A DNA stretch of 64,000 bases from Rhodohalobacter mucosus (GCF_003150675.1 NZ_QGGB01000006.1:353941-417940); one strand, 5' to 3'; shown: positions 30,679 through 39,772, counted from the stretch's first letter. Notes: generated by a model not told the origin, from the letters alone. Translations and numbers: made by a program.

Positions 30679-31671
30679 ATGATTAATCTTGAAACCGAAT
30701 ACCTGGGACTCAAACTGAAAAATCCGCTGGTGCCTTCTGCTTCACCGCTCTCGGAAAGCGTTGATGCGGTAAGAAAAATGGAAGATTACGGCGCATCTGC
30801 GGTAGTCATGTACTCTCTTTTTGAAGAGCAGATTACACATGAAAACAAGGCGCTTGACCACTACCTCTCAACAACAGGCGAGAGCTATGCGGAGGCGCTC
30901 AGTTATTTTCCGGAGCCGGAAGAGTATAAAAATATCCAGGCGGAGGAGTACCTGGAGCAGATCCGGCTGCTGAAAGAGGCTGTTGATATCCCCGTGATAG
31001 CCAGCCTGAACGGGGTGTCGAAGGGCGGGTGGATGTCGTATGCCTCCAAAATGCAGGAGGCCGGGGCTGATGCCATAGAGCTGAACATCTATTATGTGGC
31101 CACTGATCCCTCCCGTGACGCTTCCGAAATTGAAACAATGTACCTTGACAATATCAAACAGGTGAAAGAAGCTGTTTCGATACCGGTGTCTGTGAAGACC
31201 GGGCCTTATTTCAGTTCATTTGCCAATATGGCTATGAAAATGGAGAAGGCCGGAGCCGATGGACTGGTTCTTTTCAACCGGTTTTACCAGCCTGATATCG
31301 ATCTCGAAAACCTGGAGATCCTGCCAAGCCTGCAGCTCAGCCACTCATTCGAAAAAAGGCTGCCGTTGAGGTGGATTGCCATACTGAGGCCGCTGCTGAA
31401 GTCCAGCCTGGCCGCCACTACGGGAATCCATTCTGCGGAGGATGTCATCAAAATGATACTTGCAGGCGCTGATGTAGCGATGATGGCATCCCTTCTTTTG
31501 GTCCGGGGCGTGAAAGAGCTCACTTTGATTGAAAACCGCATGAAGGAGTGGATGGAAGAACATCAATACGCTTCCCTTGATCAGATGAAAGGAAGCATGG
31601 ACTCCCGCTCGGTAGCAGAGCCGGCCGCCTTTGAAAGGGCGAACTATCTTAAGATTCTTCAGAGTTATTGA
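30679..31671 (+). CDS. Dihydroorotate dehydrogenase-like flavoprotein
   Basis: The 330-aa protein has the FMN-binding TIM-barrel outline of class 1 DHODs: [19 protein letters not shown] at the start, then [42 protein letters not shown] and a phosphate-binding end ([20 protein letters not shown]). The NxSCPN segment and catalytic Cys/Ser loop of true DHODs are replaced, so pyrimidine synthesis is doubtful. Genes of this type often follow PFOR in Bacteroidota. It lies 51 bp after nifJ and 83 bp before FNR, which suggests a redox role connected with pyruvate oxidation. The actual substrate is not known to me. Confidence 0.82.
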   Translation: MINLETEYLGLKLKNPLVPSASPLSESVDAVRKMEDYGASAVVMYSLFEEQITHENKALDHYLSTTGESYAEALSYFPEPEEYKNIQAEEYLEQIRLLKEAVDIPVIASLNGVSKGGWMSYASKMQEAGADAIELNIYYVATDPSRDASEIETMYLDNIKQVKEAVSIPVSVKTGPYFSSFANMAMKMEKAGADGLVLFNRFYQPDIDLENLEILPSLQLSHSFEKRLPLRWIAILRPLLKSSLAATTGIHSAEDVIKMILAGADVAMMASLLLVRGVKELTLIENRMKEWMEEHQYASLDQMKGSMDSRSVAEPAAFERANYLKILQSY

Positions 31672-31754
31672 GTACATTCTCTCTTTGGCGTCAGATGCTG
31701 AAGGCATACAAGAAAATCTCATTCAACCACCATATCCAAATTCTATAGATACCT

Positions 31755-32699
31755 ATGGCAACAAATACGGAAGAAGAAATTCGGGTACCGGACGTAGAGC
31801 TCAACATTTATAAGCCAAAAAATCCGGTAGAGGTAAAAATTGTTAAAAGTGAGATTGTGACGTCATCGGCAAGTCCGAACTTTGTGCGTCATGTCGAATT
31901 CGATGTCTCCGGCACCGATCTGGAGAACAATGTGCTGCCCGGCCAGGCACTTGGAGTGCTTGCCGACGGAGAGGATGAGCGGGGCAGGCCGCACAAGGTA
32001 CGCCTCTATTCCACATCATCCCCAACGGGAGGAGAAGACGGAAAAGGAAAGATCTACTCCACGACCGTAAAGCGCGTGATTGACGAACACTGGGAGCATC
32101 ACGGCCTGTTTACGGGGGTATGCTCCAACTATCTCTGCAACCTGAATGTGGGGGATACGCTCATGATGACCGGTCCCAGCGGACGGCGTTTTCTGCTTCC
32201 CGAAAAGAAGGAGGACTACAACTACATTTTTCTGGCCACCGGCACCGGCATCGCGCCGTTCCGCGGCATGATCATGGACCTGATCTCTGAAGGCGTTCAA
32301 AACGACATGGTGCTTGCTTTCGGCTGCCCGTACCGTACAGATCTGCTCTACCAGAAAGAGTTTGAAGAGTTCGATGAATCCAATGAGAACTTTCACTACC
32401 TGCCGTTTGTATCACGGGAGGATCCCAGGCCGGATGGCACCAAGCCTTATGTACAGTACAGTTTGCTGGACCGCCATGACCTGATGATGCCCATACTTGA
32501 AAAAGACAACACACTTATCTACGTCTGCGGCCTGAAAGGCATGGAGACCGGAATTTTCCAGATCCTGGGTCAGCTCGGCCTGTACGATTATCTGGTGCTG
32601 AAAGATGAGCTGAAAGATACCGATCCGCTTGATTGGTCGCGCGACCAGGTGAGCAAGCTGGTGAAGCCGGGCAACCGGATGTTCCTCGAGGTTTACTAA
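31755..32699 (+). CDS. Plant-type ferredoxin-NADP+ reductase
   Basis: The 314-aa protein shows the plant/cyanobacterial FNR signature set: RLYS at 83-86 (FAD binding), GVCSNYLC at 121-128, GTGIAPFR at 163-170 (NADP pyrophosphate), YVCGLKGME near 255 and a C-terminal Tyr314 that would stack on the flavin. It transfers electrons between ferredoxin and NADP(H). Behind nifJ, it offers a path from pyruvate through ferredoxin to NADPH, or the reverse under carbon-fixing conditions. No ferredoxin gene is in the row, so the carrier is encoded elsewhere. The first 25 residues are a charged extension. A short GC hairpin follows the stop codon directly. Confidence 0.93.
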   Translation: MATNTEEEIRVPDVELNIYKPKNPVEVKIVKSEIVTSSASPNFVRHVEFDVSGTDLENNVLPGQALGVLADGEDERGRPHKVRLYSTSSPTGGEDGKGKIYSTTVKRVIDEHWEHHGLFTGVCSNYLCNLNVGDTLMMTGPSGRRFLLPEKKEDYNYIFLATGTGIAPFRGMIMDLISEGVQNDMVLAFGCPYRTDLLYQKEFEEFDESNENFHYLPFVSREDPRPDGTKPYVQYSLLDRHDLMMPILEKDNTLIYVCGLKGMETGIFQILGQLGLYDYLVLKDELKDTDPLDWSRDQVSKLVKPGNRMFLEVY

Positions 32700-32716
32700 C
32701 CCGGCAGACTGCCGGG
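32700..32716 (+). terminator. GC hairpin directly after FNR
   Basis: CCCGGCA and TGCCGGG form a 7-bp stem around a 3-nt loop immediately after the stop codon. There is no T-run, so it could be a Rho-type or mRNA-stabilising structure rather than an intrinsic terminator. Confidence 0.35.
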
Positions 32717-32843
32717 AACCGACGAACAGATGAACAGAAAAATGTTGAATAACAAAGTGTTATTCTTCCCGGCTTCACGATCAAATATCTCATTTTTCGG
32801 TTCGTCAGTGGCCATGGGGTCAAGCTACAGACGGGAGTGAAAA

Positions 32844-32989
32844 GGCAGAAGGCAGAAGGCAGAAGTGAAAAGCGCAAAAAAGAGCTGCCGGGCTTTTCAG
32901 CTCGTTGCTTTCTACTTTACCTGTTCGATTGTGCCTTCCGGGACTCACTTTCACGCCCAACGACTAACTTCTGCCTTCTGCCTTCTGCC
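32844..32989. repeat. 23-bp perfect inverted repeat made of GGCAGAA heptamers
   Basis: Positions 32844-32866 hold three tandem GGCAGAA heptamers plus GT, and 32967-32989 hold the exact reverse complement, separated by about 100 bp. It lies in a gene-free 520-bp region between FNR and the Gfo/Idh gene. Heptamer tracts of this type are seen in many FCB-group genomes; I know of no function. Confidence 0.8.
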
Positions 32990-33055
32990 TTCTCACTATC
33001 CAAAGACTCACGACTAACCCGGTTGATAATTAAGGCAGATGTTTATAGAATGAGA

Positions 33056-33190
33056 TCTGTCAGTTGTCAGTTGTGGGTTGTTGGTTGAGGGTTCTAAGCT
33101 GCCTATTCCACACTCCCAACTAACCACTATCCACTGACAACAAACAACGAACAACTATCTACTAACAACCACTAACTCCTAACTCTTAAA
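33056..33190. repeat. Low-complexity CAAC/GTTG repeat tracts
   Basis: GTCAGTTGTCAGTTGTGGG is followed about 50 bp later by the complementary type (CACTGACAACAAACAACG, CTAACAACCACTAACTCC). The two halves can pair imperfectly. The same kind of tract recurs at 35600-35655. The remaining part of the 32700-33219 gap shows no gene. Confidence 0.6.
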
Positions 33191-33219
33191 TCCAAATACT
33201 CTTAACCAAACACCAAAAA

Positions 33220-34377
33220 ATGAGTAAAAAATTACGACTGGGCATGGTAGGCGGAGGCCTGGATGCTTTTATCGGGGATGTTCACAGAAAAGCGGCCGCT
33301 CTCGACGGAAAATTTGACCTGGTGTGCGGTGCCTTCAGCAGCAGTGCGGAAAAATCAGAAAAAACGGGAGATGCCCTCGGCCTGGATCCGGATCGTGTTT
33401 ACGGTTCATTTTCGGAGATGATGGAGAAGGAAGCATCCCTGCCCGCAGATCTTAGGATGGAGGCCGTTTCGATCGTAACGCCCAACCACGTTCACTTTGA
33501 ACCGGCACGACAGGCCCTGGAGCATGGATTTCACGTTATCATCGACAAGCCGCTTGCGTTCTCGCTGGAGGAGGCCAAAGAGCTGAAGCAGATTGTGGAG
33601 GAGACCGGCGGCGTTCTTGCGCTCACGCACACCTACACAGGCTACCCGATGATCAAGGAGGCCAAAACGTATGTGGAGAAGGGCATGCTGGGTGAGATAC
33701 GGAAAATCTATGTGGAGTACCCGCAGGGCTGGCTGGCCACGCCGCTTGAGCAGGAGGGGAACAAGCAGGCCTCCTGGCGGACCGATCCGTCCAGGTCGGG
33801 TGAAGGCGGTGCCATCGGGGATATCGGCACGCACGCGGCGAATCTTGCCGAGTACGTAAGCGGACTGGAAATTACGAAACTGTGCGCCGACGTAAACATC
33901 ACCGTAAAGGGAAGACTGCTCGATGATGACTCGGCCGCGCTCCTGAAATTCAATAACGGTGCAAGCGGGGTGCTCATGGCCACGCAGGTGGCTGCCGGAG
34001 AGGAGAACGACCTGAAGCTCAGGATATACGGTGAGAATGCGGGCCTGGAATGGACCCACACCGATCCCAATACGCTGTTATTCAAACCGCTGAACGGCCC
34101 CGCTCAGAAACTGCGGGCCGGAACGGGATATCTGTCCGACCTTGCGCAGAAGAACACACGCCTACCCGCCGGTCACCCGGAGGGGTACCTGGAAGCGTTT
34201 GCCAATATCTATGTTGAGTTTTACAATGCAGTGAGGGATCATCAGGCAGGCTCATTTGGTTCGGTAACGGATTACGATTTCCCGAACGTGGACGACGGCA
34301 TCCGCGGCATGGCGTTTGTGGCCAACATGATCGCCTCCGAGGATTCGGACCAAAAGTGGACGGAGTTTGAAATTTAA
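33220..34377 (+). CDS. Gfo/Idh/MocA family NAD(P)-dependent sugar oxidoreductase
   Basis: The 385-aa protein has an N-terminal Rossmann fold (LRLGMVGGGLDAFIG), the family EKP-type motif as IIDKP with Lys110, and the C-terminal alpha/beta domain with GAIGDIGTHAANLAEY, which supplies the catalytic His. The family oxidises or reduces sugars and cyclitols (inositol, glucose, N-acetylhexosamine derivatives). It is cytosolic, with no signal. The gene 148 bp downstream encodes a xylose-isomerase-like enzyme; such pairs are common in inositol and keto-sugar pathways of Bacteroidota, so they probably act on the same compound. The exact substrate is unknown. Confidence 0.92.
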   Translation: MSKKLRLGMVGGGLDAFIGDVHRKAAALDGKFDLVCGAFSSSAEKSEKTGDALGLDPDRVYGSFSEMMEKEASLPADLRMEAVSIVTPNHVHFEPARQALEHGFHVIIDKPLAFSLEEAKELKQIVEETGGVLALTHTYTGYPMIKEAKTYVEKGMLGEIRKIYVEYPQGWLATPLEQEGNKQASWRTDPSRSGEGGAIGDIGTHAANLAEYVSGLEITKLCADVNITVKGRLLDDDSAALLKFNNGASGVLMATQVAAGEENDLKLRIYGENAGLEWTHTDPNTLLFKPLNGPAQKLRAGTGYLSDLAQKNTRLPAGHPEGYLEAFANIYVEFYNAVRDHQAGSFGSVTDYDFPNVDDGIRGMAFVANMIASEDSDQKWTEFEI

Positions 34378-34389
34378 ATTGGAGACAAC

Positions 34390-34485
34390 TGTTTCTCGCG
34401 GATATTCGCAGATGAACTCGCTGAGTTTCGCAGAGCATCTGCGGAAATCTGCGCATAACTCAGCGATAATCTGCGAGAACCAAAT
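34390..34485. repeat. Hairpin-forming CGCAGA-type intergenic repeat
   Basis: Sequence such as TTCTCGCGGATATTCGCAGA, then CGCTGAGTTTCGCAGAG, then ACTCAGCGATAATCTGCGAG can fold back on itself as an imperfect long hairpin between the oxidoreductase and isomerase genes. A degraded relative lies at about 22990-23075. It belongs to the widespread CGCAGA/CTGCGG intergenic sequence type. Confidence 0.55.
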
Positions 34486-34524
34486 AATGGTAAGATCTTT
34501 AATCCTAATACGTAATTAATCATC

Positions 34525-35583
34525 ATGAAATCAGTAAAAGGCCCCGCCATCTTTTTAGCACAGTTCGTGAATGACGAACCCCCGTTTAACGACATCGTTG
34601 CCATCTGCAAGTGGGCCAAATCGCTGGGGTATAAAGGTGTTCAGATACCCACCTGGGAGCCGCGGCTGATCGATCTGGAGAAAGTGGCGAACAGCAAAAC
34701 CTACGCCGAGGAGTACAAGGGCAGGATCGAGGCCACCGGCGTGCAGATCACAGAGCTTTCCACACACCTGCAGGGACAGCTGGTGGCCGTTCATCCCGCC
34801 TACGACGTGATGTTCGACAATTTTGCCCCTGAAGAGGTTCACGGTAAACCGAAAGAGCGACAGAAATGGGCTGCGAACCAGCTGAAATTTGCAGCGAAGG
34901 CGAGCGCCAACCTGGGTTTAGACGCCCACGCATCTTTTTCCGGAGCGCTGATGTGGCATACGGTCTATCCCTGGCCGCAGCGTCCGGCCGGACTGGTGGA
35001 CGATGGTTTTGCGGAACTGGCCCGCCTCTGGAAACCGATCCTGAATGAGTTTGACGAGCACGGAGTGGATGTTTGCTATGAACTGCATCCCGGCGAGGAC
35101 CTGCACGACGGTGTGACCTACGAGCGGTTCCTGGAGGCGACCGGCAATCACAGAAGGGCACGCATTCTTTACGACCCCAGCCACTTTCTGCTGCAGCAGA
35201 TGGATTACCTTGCGTTCATCGATATTTACAAAGACTATATTGAAGCCTTTCACGTGAAGGATGCGGAGTTCAATCCCACCGGCAGGTCCGGCGTCTACGG
35301 AGGCTACCAGGGATGGGTGGACCGTCCCGGGCGTTTCCGCTCCATCGGCGACGGACAGATCGATTTTCAGAGCATCTTCACCAAGCTGAGCCAGTACGGC
35401 ATCGACTGCTGGGCGGTTCTGGAGTGGGAATGCTGTATCAAGCATCCCGAGCAGGGCGCCGAAGAGGGAGCACAGATCATTGATGATCTGATCATCCGCG
35501 TAACCGACAAAGCGTTTGACGATTTTGCAGGAGCGGGAAGTGATGAGTCGCTGAACCGGCGGATATTGGGGATTGACCGGTAG
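34525..35583 (+). CDS. Sugar phosphate isomerase/epimerase (xylose isomerase-like TIM barrel)
   Basis: The 352-aa cytosolic protein has the AP-endonuclease-2/xylose-isomerase TIM-barrel features: GYKGVQIPTWEPRL, the metal-ligand motifs CYELHPGEDLHDG (Glu), ARILYDPSHFLLQQ (Asp, His), EAFHVKDAEF (His) and WAVLEWEC (Glu). It probably uses a divalent metal to isomerise or epimerise a keto sugar or inosose. It follows the Gfo/Idh/MocA gene by 148 bp and precedes a VOC protein by 83 bp, which suggests a small sugar or cyclitol pathway. Confidence 0.9.
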   Translation: MKSVKGPAIFLAQFVNDEPPFNDIVAICKWAKSLGYKGVQIPTWEPRLIDLEKVANSKTYAEEYKGRIEATGVQITELSTHLQGQLVAVHPAYDVMFDNFAPEEVHGKPKERQKWAANQLKFAAKASANLGLDAHASFSGALMWHTVYPWPQRPAGLVDDGFAELARLWKPILNEFDEHGVDVCYELHPGEDLHDGVTYERFLEATGNHRRARILYDPSHFLLQQMDYLAFIDIYKDYIEAFHVKDAEFNPTGRSGVYGGYQGWVDRPGRFRSIGDGQIDFQSIFTKLSQYGIDCWAVLEWECCIKHPEQGAEEGAQIIDDLIIRVTDKAFDDFAGAGSDESLNRRILGIDR

Positions 35584-35599
35584 GTGATGACCGGGGACC

Positions 35600-35655
35600 G
35601 GAGACGGATGACCGACAACCAACAACTAACAACTAACAACCGACAACAAACAACC
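35600..35655. repeat. CAACAACTAACAAC low-complexity tract
   Basis: A run of CAACCAACAACTAACAACT and CCGACAACAAACAACCC fills the gap between the isomerase and the VOC gene. Same type as 33056-33190. Confidence 0.6.
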
Positions 35656-35665
35656 CACACCTGCC

Positions 35666-36067
35666 ATGGACACTTTTCCCACAGAAGGAGTGGAGCTGAC
35701 GCACCTGATGGTGGTCAGTGACCTTGAACAGTCACGAAACTTTTACAGGGATGTATTGGGCGCAGAAGTGTACAGGGAGTACGGAGGAACCTCTTGCGTT
35801 CTGCAGTTTCAGGGCACATGGCTTCTGCTGGTGACGGGCGGAGGGCCTACGGAAGACAAACCGTCCGTTACATTTGCACCTCCAGGCGATCCCGACAGGG
35901 TGAGTCACCAGTTAACCATGCGCGTGCCGGACTGCCGGAAGGCGTATGAGATTCTGCGTGGCCGCGGGGCGGAATTCCTGACACCGCCGAATGATCGCAA
36001 CGGTGAAATCCGCTGCTTTTTCAGGGATCCTGACGGGCATCTGCTCGAGATCAGTGAGATCGTATAA
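35666..36067 (+). CDS. VOC-family (glyoxalase/dioxygenase superfamily) protein
   Basis: The 133-aa protein has two beta-alpha-beta-beta-beta units: LTHLMVVSDLEQSRNFYRDV at the start and a second half ending CFFRDPDGHLLEISEIV. The conserved metal-ligand positions are likely His near residue 13 and Glu near 129. Family members are glyoxalases, dioxygenases, epimerases or resistance proteins, so the reaction cannot be fixed. It is 83 bp behind the isomerase gene and may belong to that pathway. Confidence 0.85.
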   Translation: MDTFPTEGVELTHLMVVSDLEQSRNFYRDVLGAEVYREYGGTSCVLQFQGTWLLLVTGGGPTEDKPSVTFAPPGDPDRVSHQLTMRVPDCRKAYEILRGRGAEFLTPPNDRNGEIRCFFRDPDGHLLEISEIV

Positions 36068-36068
36068 T

Positions 36069-36165
36069 CATCAGATGACTTGTTTAAGCCACGGAGACAC
36101 GGAAAAACAGAGTTACGGACATGGAAAGCATATCACGTTGCGCCCTTCGCGCCTCTGCGGAAAAA
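36069..36165. repeat. CACGGAG-type dispersed intergenic repeat
   Basis: CATCAGATGACTTGTTTAAG is followed by CCACGGAGACACGGAAA, and 50 bp later by CGCCTCTGCGG, its complementary type. Related copies are at 38986, 39801 and 41609. No gene is visible from 36068 to 36302. Confidence 0.6.
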
Positions 36166-36302
36166 AAGAATTCCGTACTAAACTGAATCCTGATTTTGAC
36201 TGTGTGTCCAACCTGGATCAGGGGAAAAAGTACACGAATTGATAGATGTCATGGTTGGCGAATGCAATGACACTAGTTTGAGTTGGTAAATGGTATGGGG
36301 CG

Positions 36303-37550
36303 TCATGGGTTATGGATCTTAGAGCCGTCAAATTCCCAAACGTTAAACCAATCTTCATTTGCCTCATCACCCCGTTCAAAAAAACCCAGAATAGCTTTAT
36401 TTCCCGCGGAAATAGAAAAGAAAGGTGAGTTTATTCTATAGGAGATGGGGAACCTGGATATTTTTTTCCAGGATTGTGTACCGGGCGAATACTCCCATAC
36501 CTCCTGAAGAAAAGTGTCATTTTCCCGGTCAGCGGCAAGTCCGAAATATAGTTTTTCCCCTGCTGAAAAAGCTGTTACACCATCGTAAGAATCCGACGGA
36601 TATGTGGTCTCCAGGGACCAATCATCACTCTCGAAATTGTATTTCCAGATCGTGTTATTATATGAATACACATAAATAGCCTCATTGCCTGCAACGGCAT
36701 TATGGACTTCATTTGGGAACTGATTTAAAAAGCTCCATGAACCGGTCTTGTGATCATAAGCGTACAGCGTATTGTCAGAGATTACATATCCCGTTAAACC
36801 AATACTGAAAGAGTATAGATTTCCGGAATTAAATCCTGATGAATTACCGGAAAGATCGATGTTATCAATGCTTTCTATAACCCAGGTATTACTTATCGTA
36901 TCATATATGTAAGCCTCATTGTAATCCGGAAAAATCATATAAACATGATTATTGATGCCAAACATGGTATATGATTCCGGTATGTAGCCACTGATTGGAA
37001 TTTTTTGCCTGCTCGAAAAGCTGTAGTCATTTGTATCCAGCTCATAGAAATAGCCGGATCTGAATAACACGTAACCCTTGCCTTGAGTGTATGTTGATTC
37101 TGAATTCGCCCAATTTTCCAAGTATGTTCTGAATACTTTTAAAGCCCAGGGATTCCACCGCGTTCCGCTGCTGAGAAAGGAAACTCTATTGCCATAAATT
37201 GTATAGGATTCCGTATTGGCAAAGGCCCTGATATTGTATTCAACATTCTCTGCAAATGCACGGTCAGTTGTCAATGAAAATGCATCTTTTGAATTAACAG
37301 TTGATATAAGAATGGTATCAGAAACACCAATGGCAGGTTCTGAAGTGTCAAAAACGAATCCAAGCTCTTCAATGTTCTCGTCGCCAGTATTTACAATAGA
37401 TCCGTTTAATCTGACCTCTGCAGAATCGATGGCTTCAGCATTCAATGTCCGGACGACCGGATAGTCCCGTTTCTCTGGTAATGCATCACTGCTGCAGGAA
37501 ATCAGTGGAATGATTAGTAGTGCGATGATGCTGAATGTTAATCTGTTCAT
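36303..37550 (-). CDS. Kelch-like beta-propeller lipoprotein, 415 aa
   Basis: The signal peptide ends in a lipobox (LISC, Cys19). Residues about 25-125 resemble a fibronectin-type or cell-surface beta-sandwich (RTLNAEAIDSAEVRLNGSI). From about 150 onward there are repeated units with W and Y residues and phrases such as YIYDTISNTWV, YAYDHKTGSWSFLNQFP and WEYSPGTQSWKKISRFP, which match Kelch propeller blades. It is just 2 bp downstream of the beta-barrel gene on the same strand, so the two are co-transcribed. The region is lower in GC than the flanks. A binding or adhesion role is likely; no enzyme motif is seen. Confidence 0.85.
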   Translation of the reverse strand: MNRLTFSIIALLIIPLISCSSDALPEKRDYPVVRTLNAEAIDSAEVRLNGSIVNTGDENIEELGFVFDTSEPAIGVSDTILISTVNSKDAFSLTTDRAFAENVEYNIRAFANTESYTIYGNRVSFLSSGTRWNPWALKVFRTYLENWANSESTYTQGKGYVLFRSGYFYELDTNDYSFSSRQKIPISGYIPESYTMFGINNHVYMIFPDYNEAYIYDTISNTWVIESIDNIDLSGNSSGFNSGNLYSFSIGLTGYVISDNTLYAYDHKTGSWSFLNQFPNEVHNAVAGNEAIYVYSYNNTIWKYNFESDDWSLETTYPSDSYDGVTAFSAGEKLYFGLAADRENDTFLQEVWEYSPGTQSWKKISRFPISYRINSPFFSISAGNKAILGFFERGDEANEDWFNVWEFDGSKIHNP

Positions 37551-37552
37551 GC

Positions 37553-38719
37553 CTATAAATTAAAACCTGCTACCAGTTCTATGCCGGATCTTCGGAATAG
37601 GTTATTTTTTCGAAAACCATCAGCCTCAAATAAGTATTTCTTCGTTAAATAGTAGTGTGCCTTGTACCGAAGTTCTAAAAAAATCACCCTGTCGTATCTG
37701 AGATGATAAAATGTTCCAATACCTGCGAGTACCCCCAGCTGGTGATCAGATACAATTTGGCTGGTTTCAAAGATGTTAAACTCTACCGTATTATTGTTGA
37801 GCGTGGACTCATATACTGTTGATTCGTTTTTCAAATTAGCCAGATAGGAAAACCCGATGTTAAAAAACGGCCTGAAAGTTGTAGAGGGGTAGGCATACCG
37901 TACCATGACTGGTACCTCAACCGATGAGAGATTGACAGTAATTTCACTCAAATTATTGCCTGTTCCGCTTCTCGAATAATATGAATTCTCATAGTAATTG
38001 ATTCCTGAGTAGATACTGTAGTCTGATTCAAACAGGGGATAATCGACAAAAACCCCAATAGAAAAGCTCCGGTCCCGGATAAAGTCAGAATCCCTGAAGC
38101 TTTGATTTAAAATATCCCTTTCGGAAATCAAGGATATACTGCTAGAATTGAACCCGGAAACAATTCCATATTTGACAAATGGAAAGGGGCGCAGTTCACA
38201 GGCATTGTATCTGGAAATCAAAAGAGAGAGAGAACTTTTTTTATATCGTACCAAATTGACAGCGTCTGATACATTCCCGCAATCTGAGGTAAGGTCCCGT
38301 AAGGTATCCCTGAAAGATGCTGAACCGTCACTTGTTCTTTCAGAATATAAAGGTGTTAACGTGCTGTCTCTTTCAAGATAAAAAATGGAATTTTCGGTGA
38401 GGGGATAGTAATACAAGGTCAGGTTACCCTGTATCAATCGTTCAAAGAATACGGCTTCTATGCCATCCGGAGTCTGTATCTGCTTCGATACATAAATTCT
38501 TCCGTCTTTAAATCCATATTCGCGTACTTCATCCGGCGTATATCGGATGATACTCTCGTCATTTCTGAGCTCGATATATTTAGCATTCTCTATTTCACCT
38601 GCATCCAGCAGATCTATTCCATAAACAGCAGTCGTATCCGTTATGATATAATTGCTTTGGCCTGACACAGCTGCCGGAATAAATAATGCAAAAGCCATCA
38701 GGATGATCCCTGTTCTCAT
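37553..38719 (-). CDS. Outer-membrane beta-barrel protein, 388 aa
   Basis: A signal peptide (cleavage near VSGQ) is followed by an N-terminal soluble part with a repeated tyrosine-rich pattern (YYYPLTENSIFYLERDST) and, from about residue 175, alternating strands typical of a PorT or OmpW-like outer-membrane barrel (FVKYGIVSGFNSS, VPVMVRYAYPSTTFRPFFN, GVLAGIGTFYHLRY), ending with GIELVAGFNL. It precedes the Kelch-like lipoprotein by 2 bp, so the pair may form an outer-membrane complex. The function is unknown. Confidence 0.82.
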   Translation of the reverse strand: MRTGIILMAFALFIPAAVSGQSNYIITDTTAVYGIDLLDAGEIENAKYIELRNDESIIRYTPDEVREYGFKDGRIYVSKQIQTPDGIEAVFFERLIQGNLTLYYYPLTENSIFYLERDSTLTPLYSERTSDGSASFRDTLRDLTSDCGNVSDAVNLVRYKKSSLSLLISRYNACELRPFPFVKYGIVSGFNSSSISLISERDILNQSFRDSDFIRDRSFSIGVFVDYPLFESDYSIYSGINYYENSYYSRSGTGNNLSEITVNLSSVEVPVMVRYAYPSTTFRPFFNIGFSYLANLKNESTVYESTLNNNTVEFNIFETSQIVSDHQLGVLAGIGTFYHLRYDRVIFLELRYKAHYYLTKKYLFEADGFRKNNLFRRSGIELVAGFNL

Positions 38720-39173
38720 GTCATGTGTACTTATTAAAATTTGGCAATGGAGTACGTGCTTGTGAGTGCTCGTAATTATTTGACAGGAAACGAATTATTT
38801 AGGTCTATGGCAAATTGGTAATTAATCTTGAGGCGATAAATAGTAAGATTACTATTCTTCTCAATTTAAATGAGCCATTATCATAGGAATGACAAAAATG
38901 AGGCTGTTACAGCCTTGCATTATTTGACTGGTTTTTTGCCTAAAATTCTCCCATAATGTATCACTATTTGTAATTCCCGGTTAATGTCAGTCAGCCGATG
39001 ACCCGATTGAGCCACGGAAACACGGAGGGAAAATGCTGAGTGCTTTCCGGTCTGTATATGATTTTCTCACAACACCATAAACTCTTTGCGGTTAAACACT
39101 ATTTGCCATATGAGGTGAAAGCTGTTTTGTAAATAGAATATTGAAAGCGAAAGTGAAAGAAATCTTTAATAAT
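38720..39173. other. Intergenic region with a dispersed repeat (454 bp)
   Basis: No gene is convincing. At about 38986-39030 lies GTCAGCCGATGACCCGATTG followed by AGCCACGGAAACACGGAGG, a copy of the CACGGAG-type repeat, and at about 39083 CTCTTTGCGGTTAAACAC. The region must also contain the promoters of the divergent beta-barrel and HD genes. Confidence 0.5.
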
Positions 39174-39761
39174 ATGAGTCATCTTGGATCATCTGAACTA
39201 CCTGGAATTTTGGAATTCCTCCGGCAGGCCGAAAAACTGAAAATTACGTACCGCTCCGGGTACACCTCCGACGGGCGGACTGAAAGCGTTGCGGAGCATA
39301 CCTGGCGGCTCTGCCTGGTGGCGCTTGCGCTGGAGAAACACTTTCCGGATGTGGATATGGGTCGCGTGATCCGCATCTGCATTATTCACGATCTGGGCGA
39401 AGCCCTTCACGGTGATATTCCCGCTCCGGAACAGGAGGGAAGCCCGGAGAAATCGGAAAACGAGCGAAACGATTTCAGGGAACTGATCGCAAGCCTTTCG
39501 GAGTCCCATAAGGAAGAAATGCTGGCACTGTGGGATGAGTATGAAAACGCTTCTACCCCGGAAGCTAAAACCGCCAAGGCGCTCGACAAGCTCGAAACCC
39601 TGCTGCAGCACAACCAGGGACAAAATCCCGATAGTTTTGATTACGCCTTTAACCTGGATTACGGGAAAAAATACACCAAAGGCCATCCCGTAATCAAAGC
39701 GATCCGGAAGCACCTCGCCCGGGAAACGAAAGAAAAGGCAAGGGGGATGAATAATAAATAA
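39174..39761 (+). CDS. HD-domain hydrolase (YfbR/HDDC2-like 5'-deoxynucleotidase)
   Basis: The protein of about 195 aa has the HD metal-binding signature: SVAEHTWRLCL (first His), IHDLGEALHGDIP (His-Asp pair) and a later helix with a conserved Asp (KALDKLE). This pattern fits YfbR/HDDC2-type 5'-deoxynucleotidases, which remove phosphate from deoxynucleoside monophosphates. I start at the ATG at 39174 (MSHLGSSELPG); a TTG at 39141 in frame would add 11 lysine-rich residues and is less likely. A hairpin follows the stop. It is a housekeeping-type gene without an obvious operon. Confidence 0.88.
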   Translation: MSHLGSSELPGILEFLRQAEKLKITYRSGYTSDGRTESVAEHTWRLCLVALALEKHFPDVDMGRVIRICIIHDLGEALHGDIPAPEQEGSPEKSENERNDFRELIASLSESHKEEMLALWDEYENASTPEAKTAKALDKLETLLQHNQGQNPDSFDYAFNLDYGKKYTKGHPVIKAIRKHLARETKEKARGMNNK

Positions 39762-39772
39762 TTGTTTTCACC

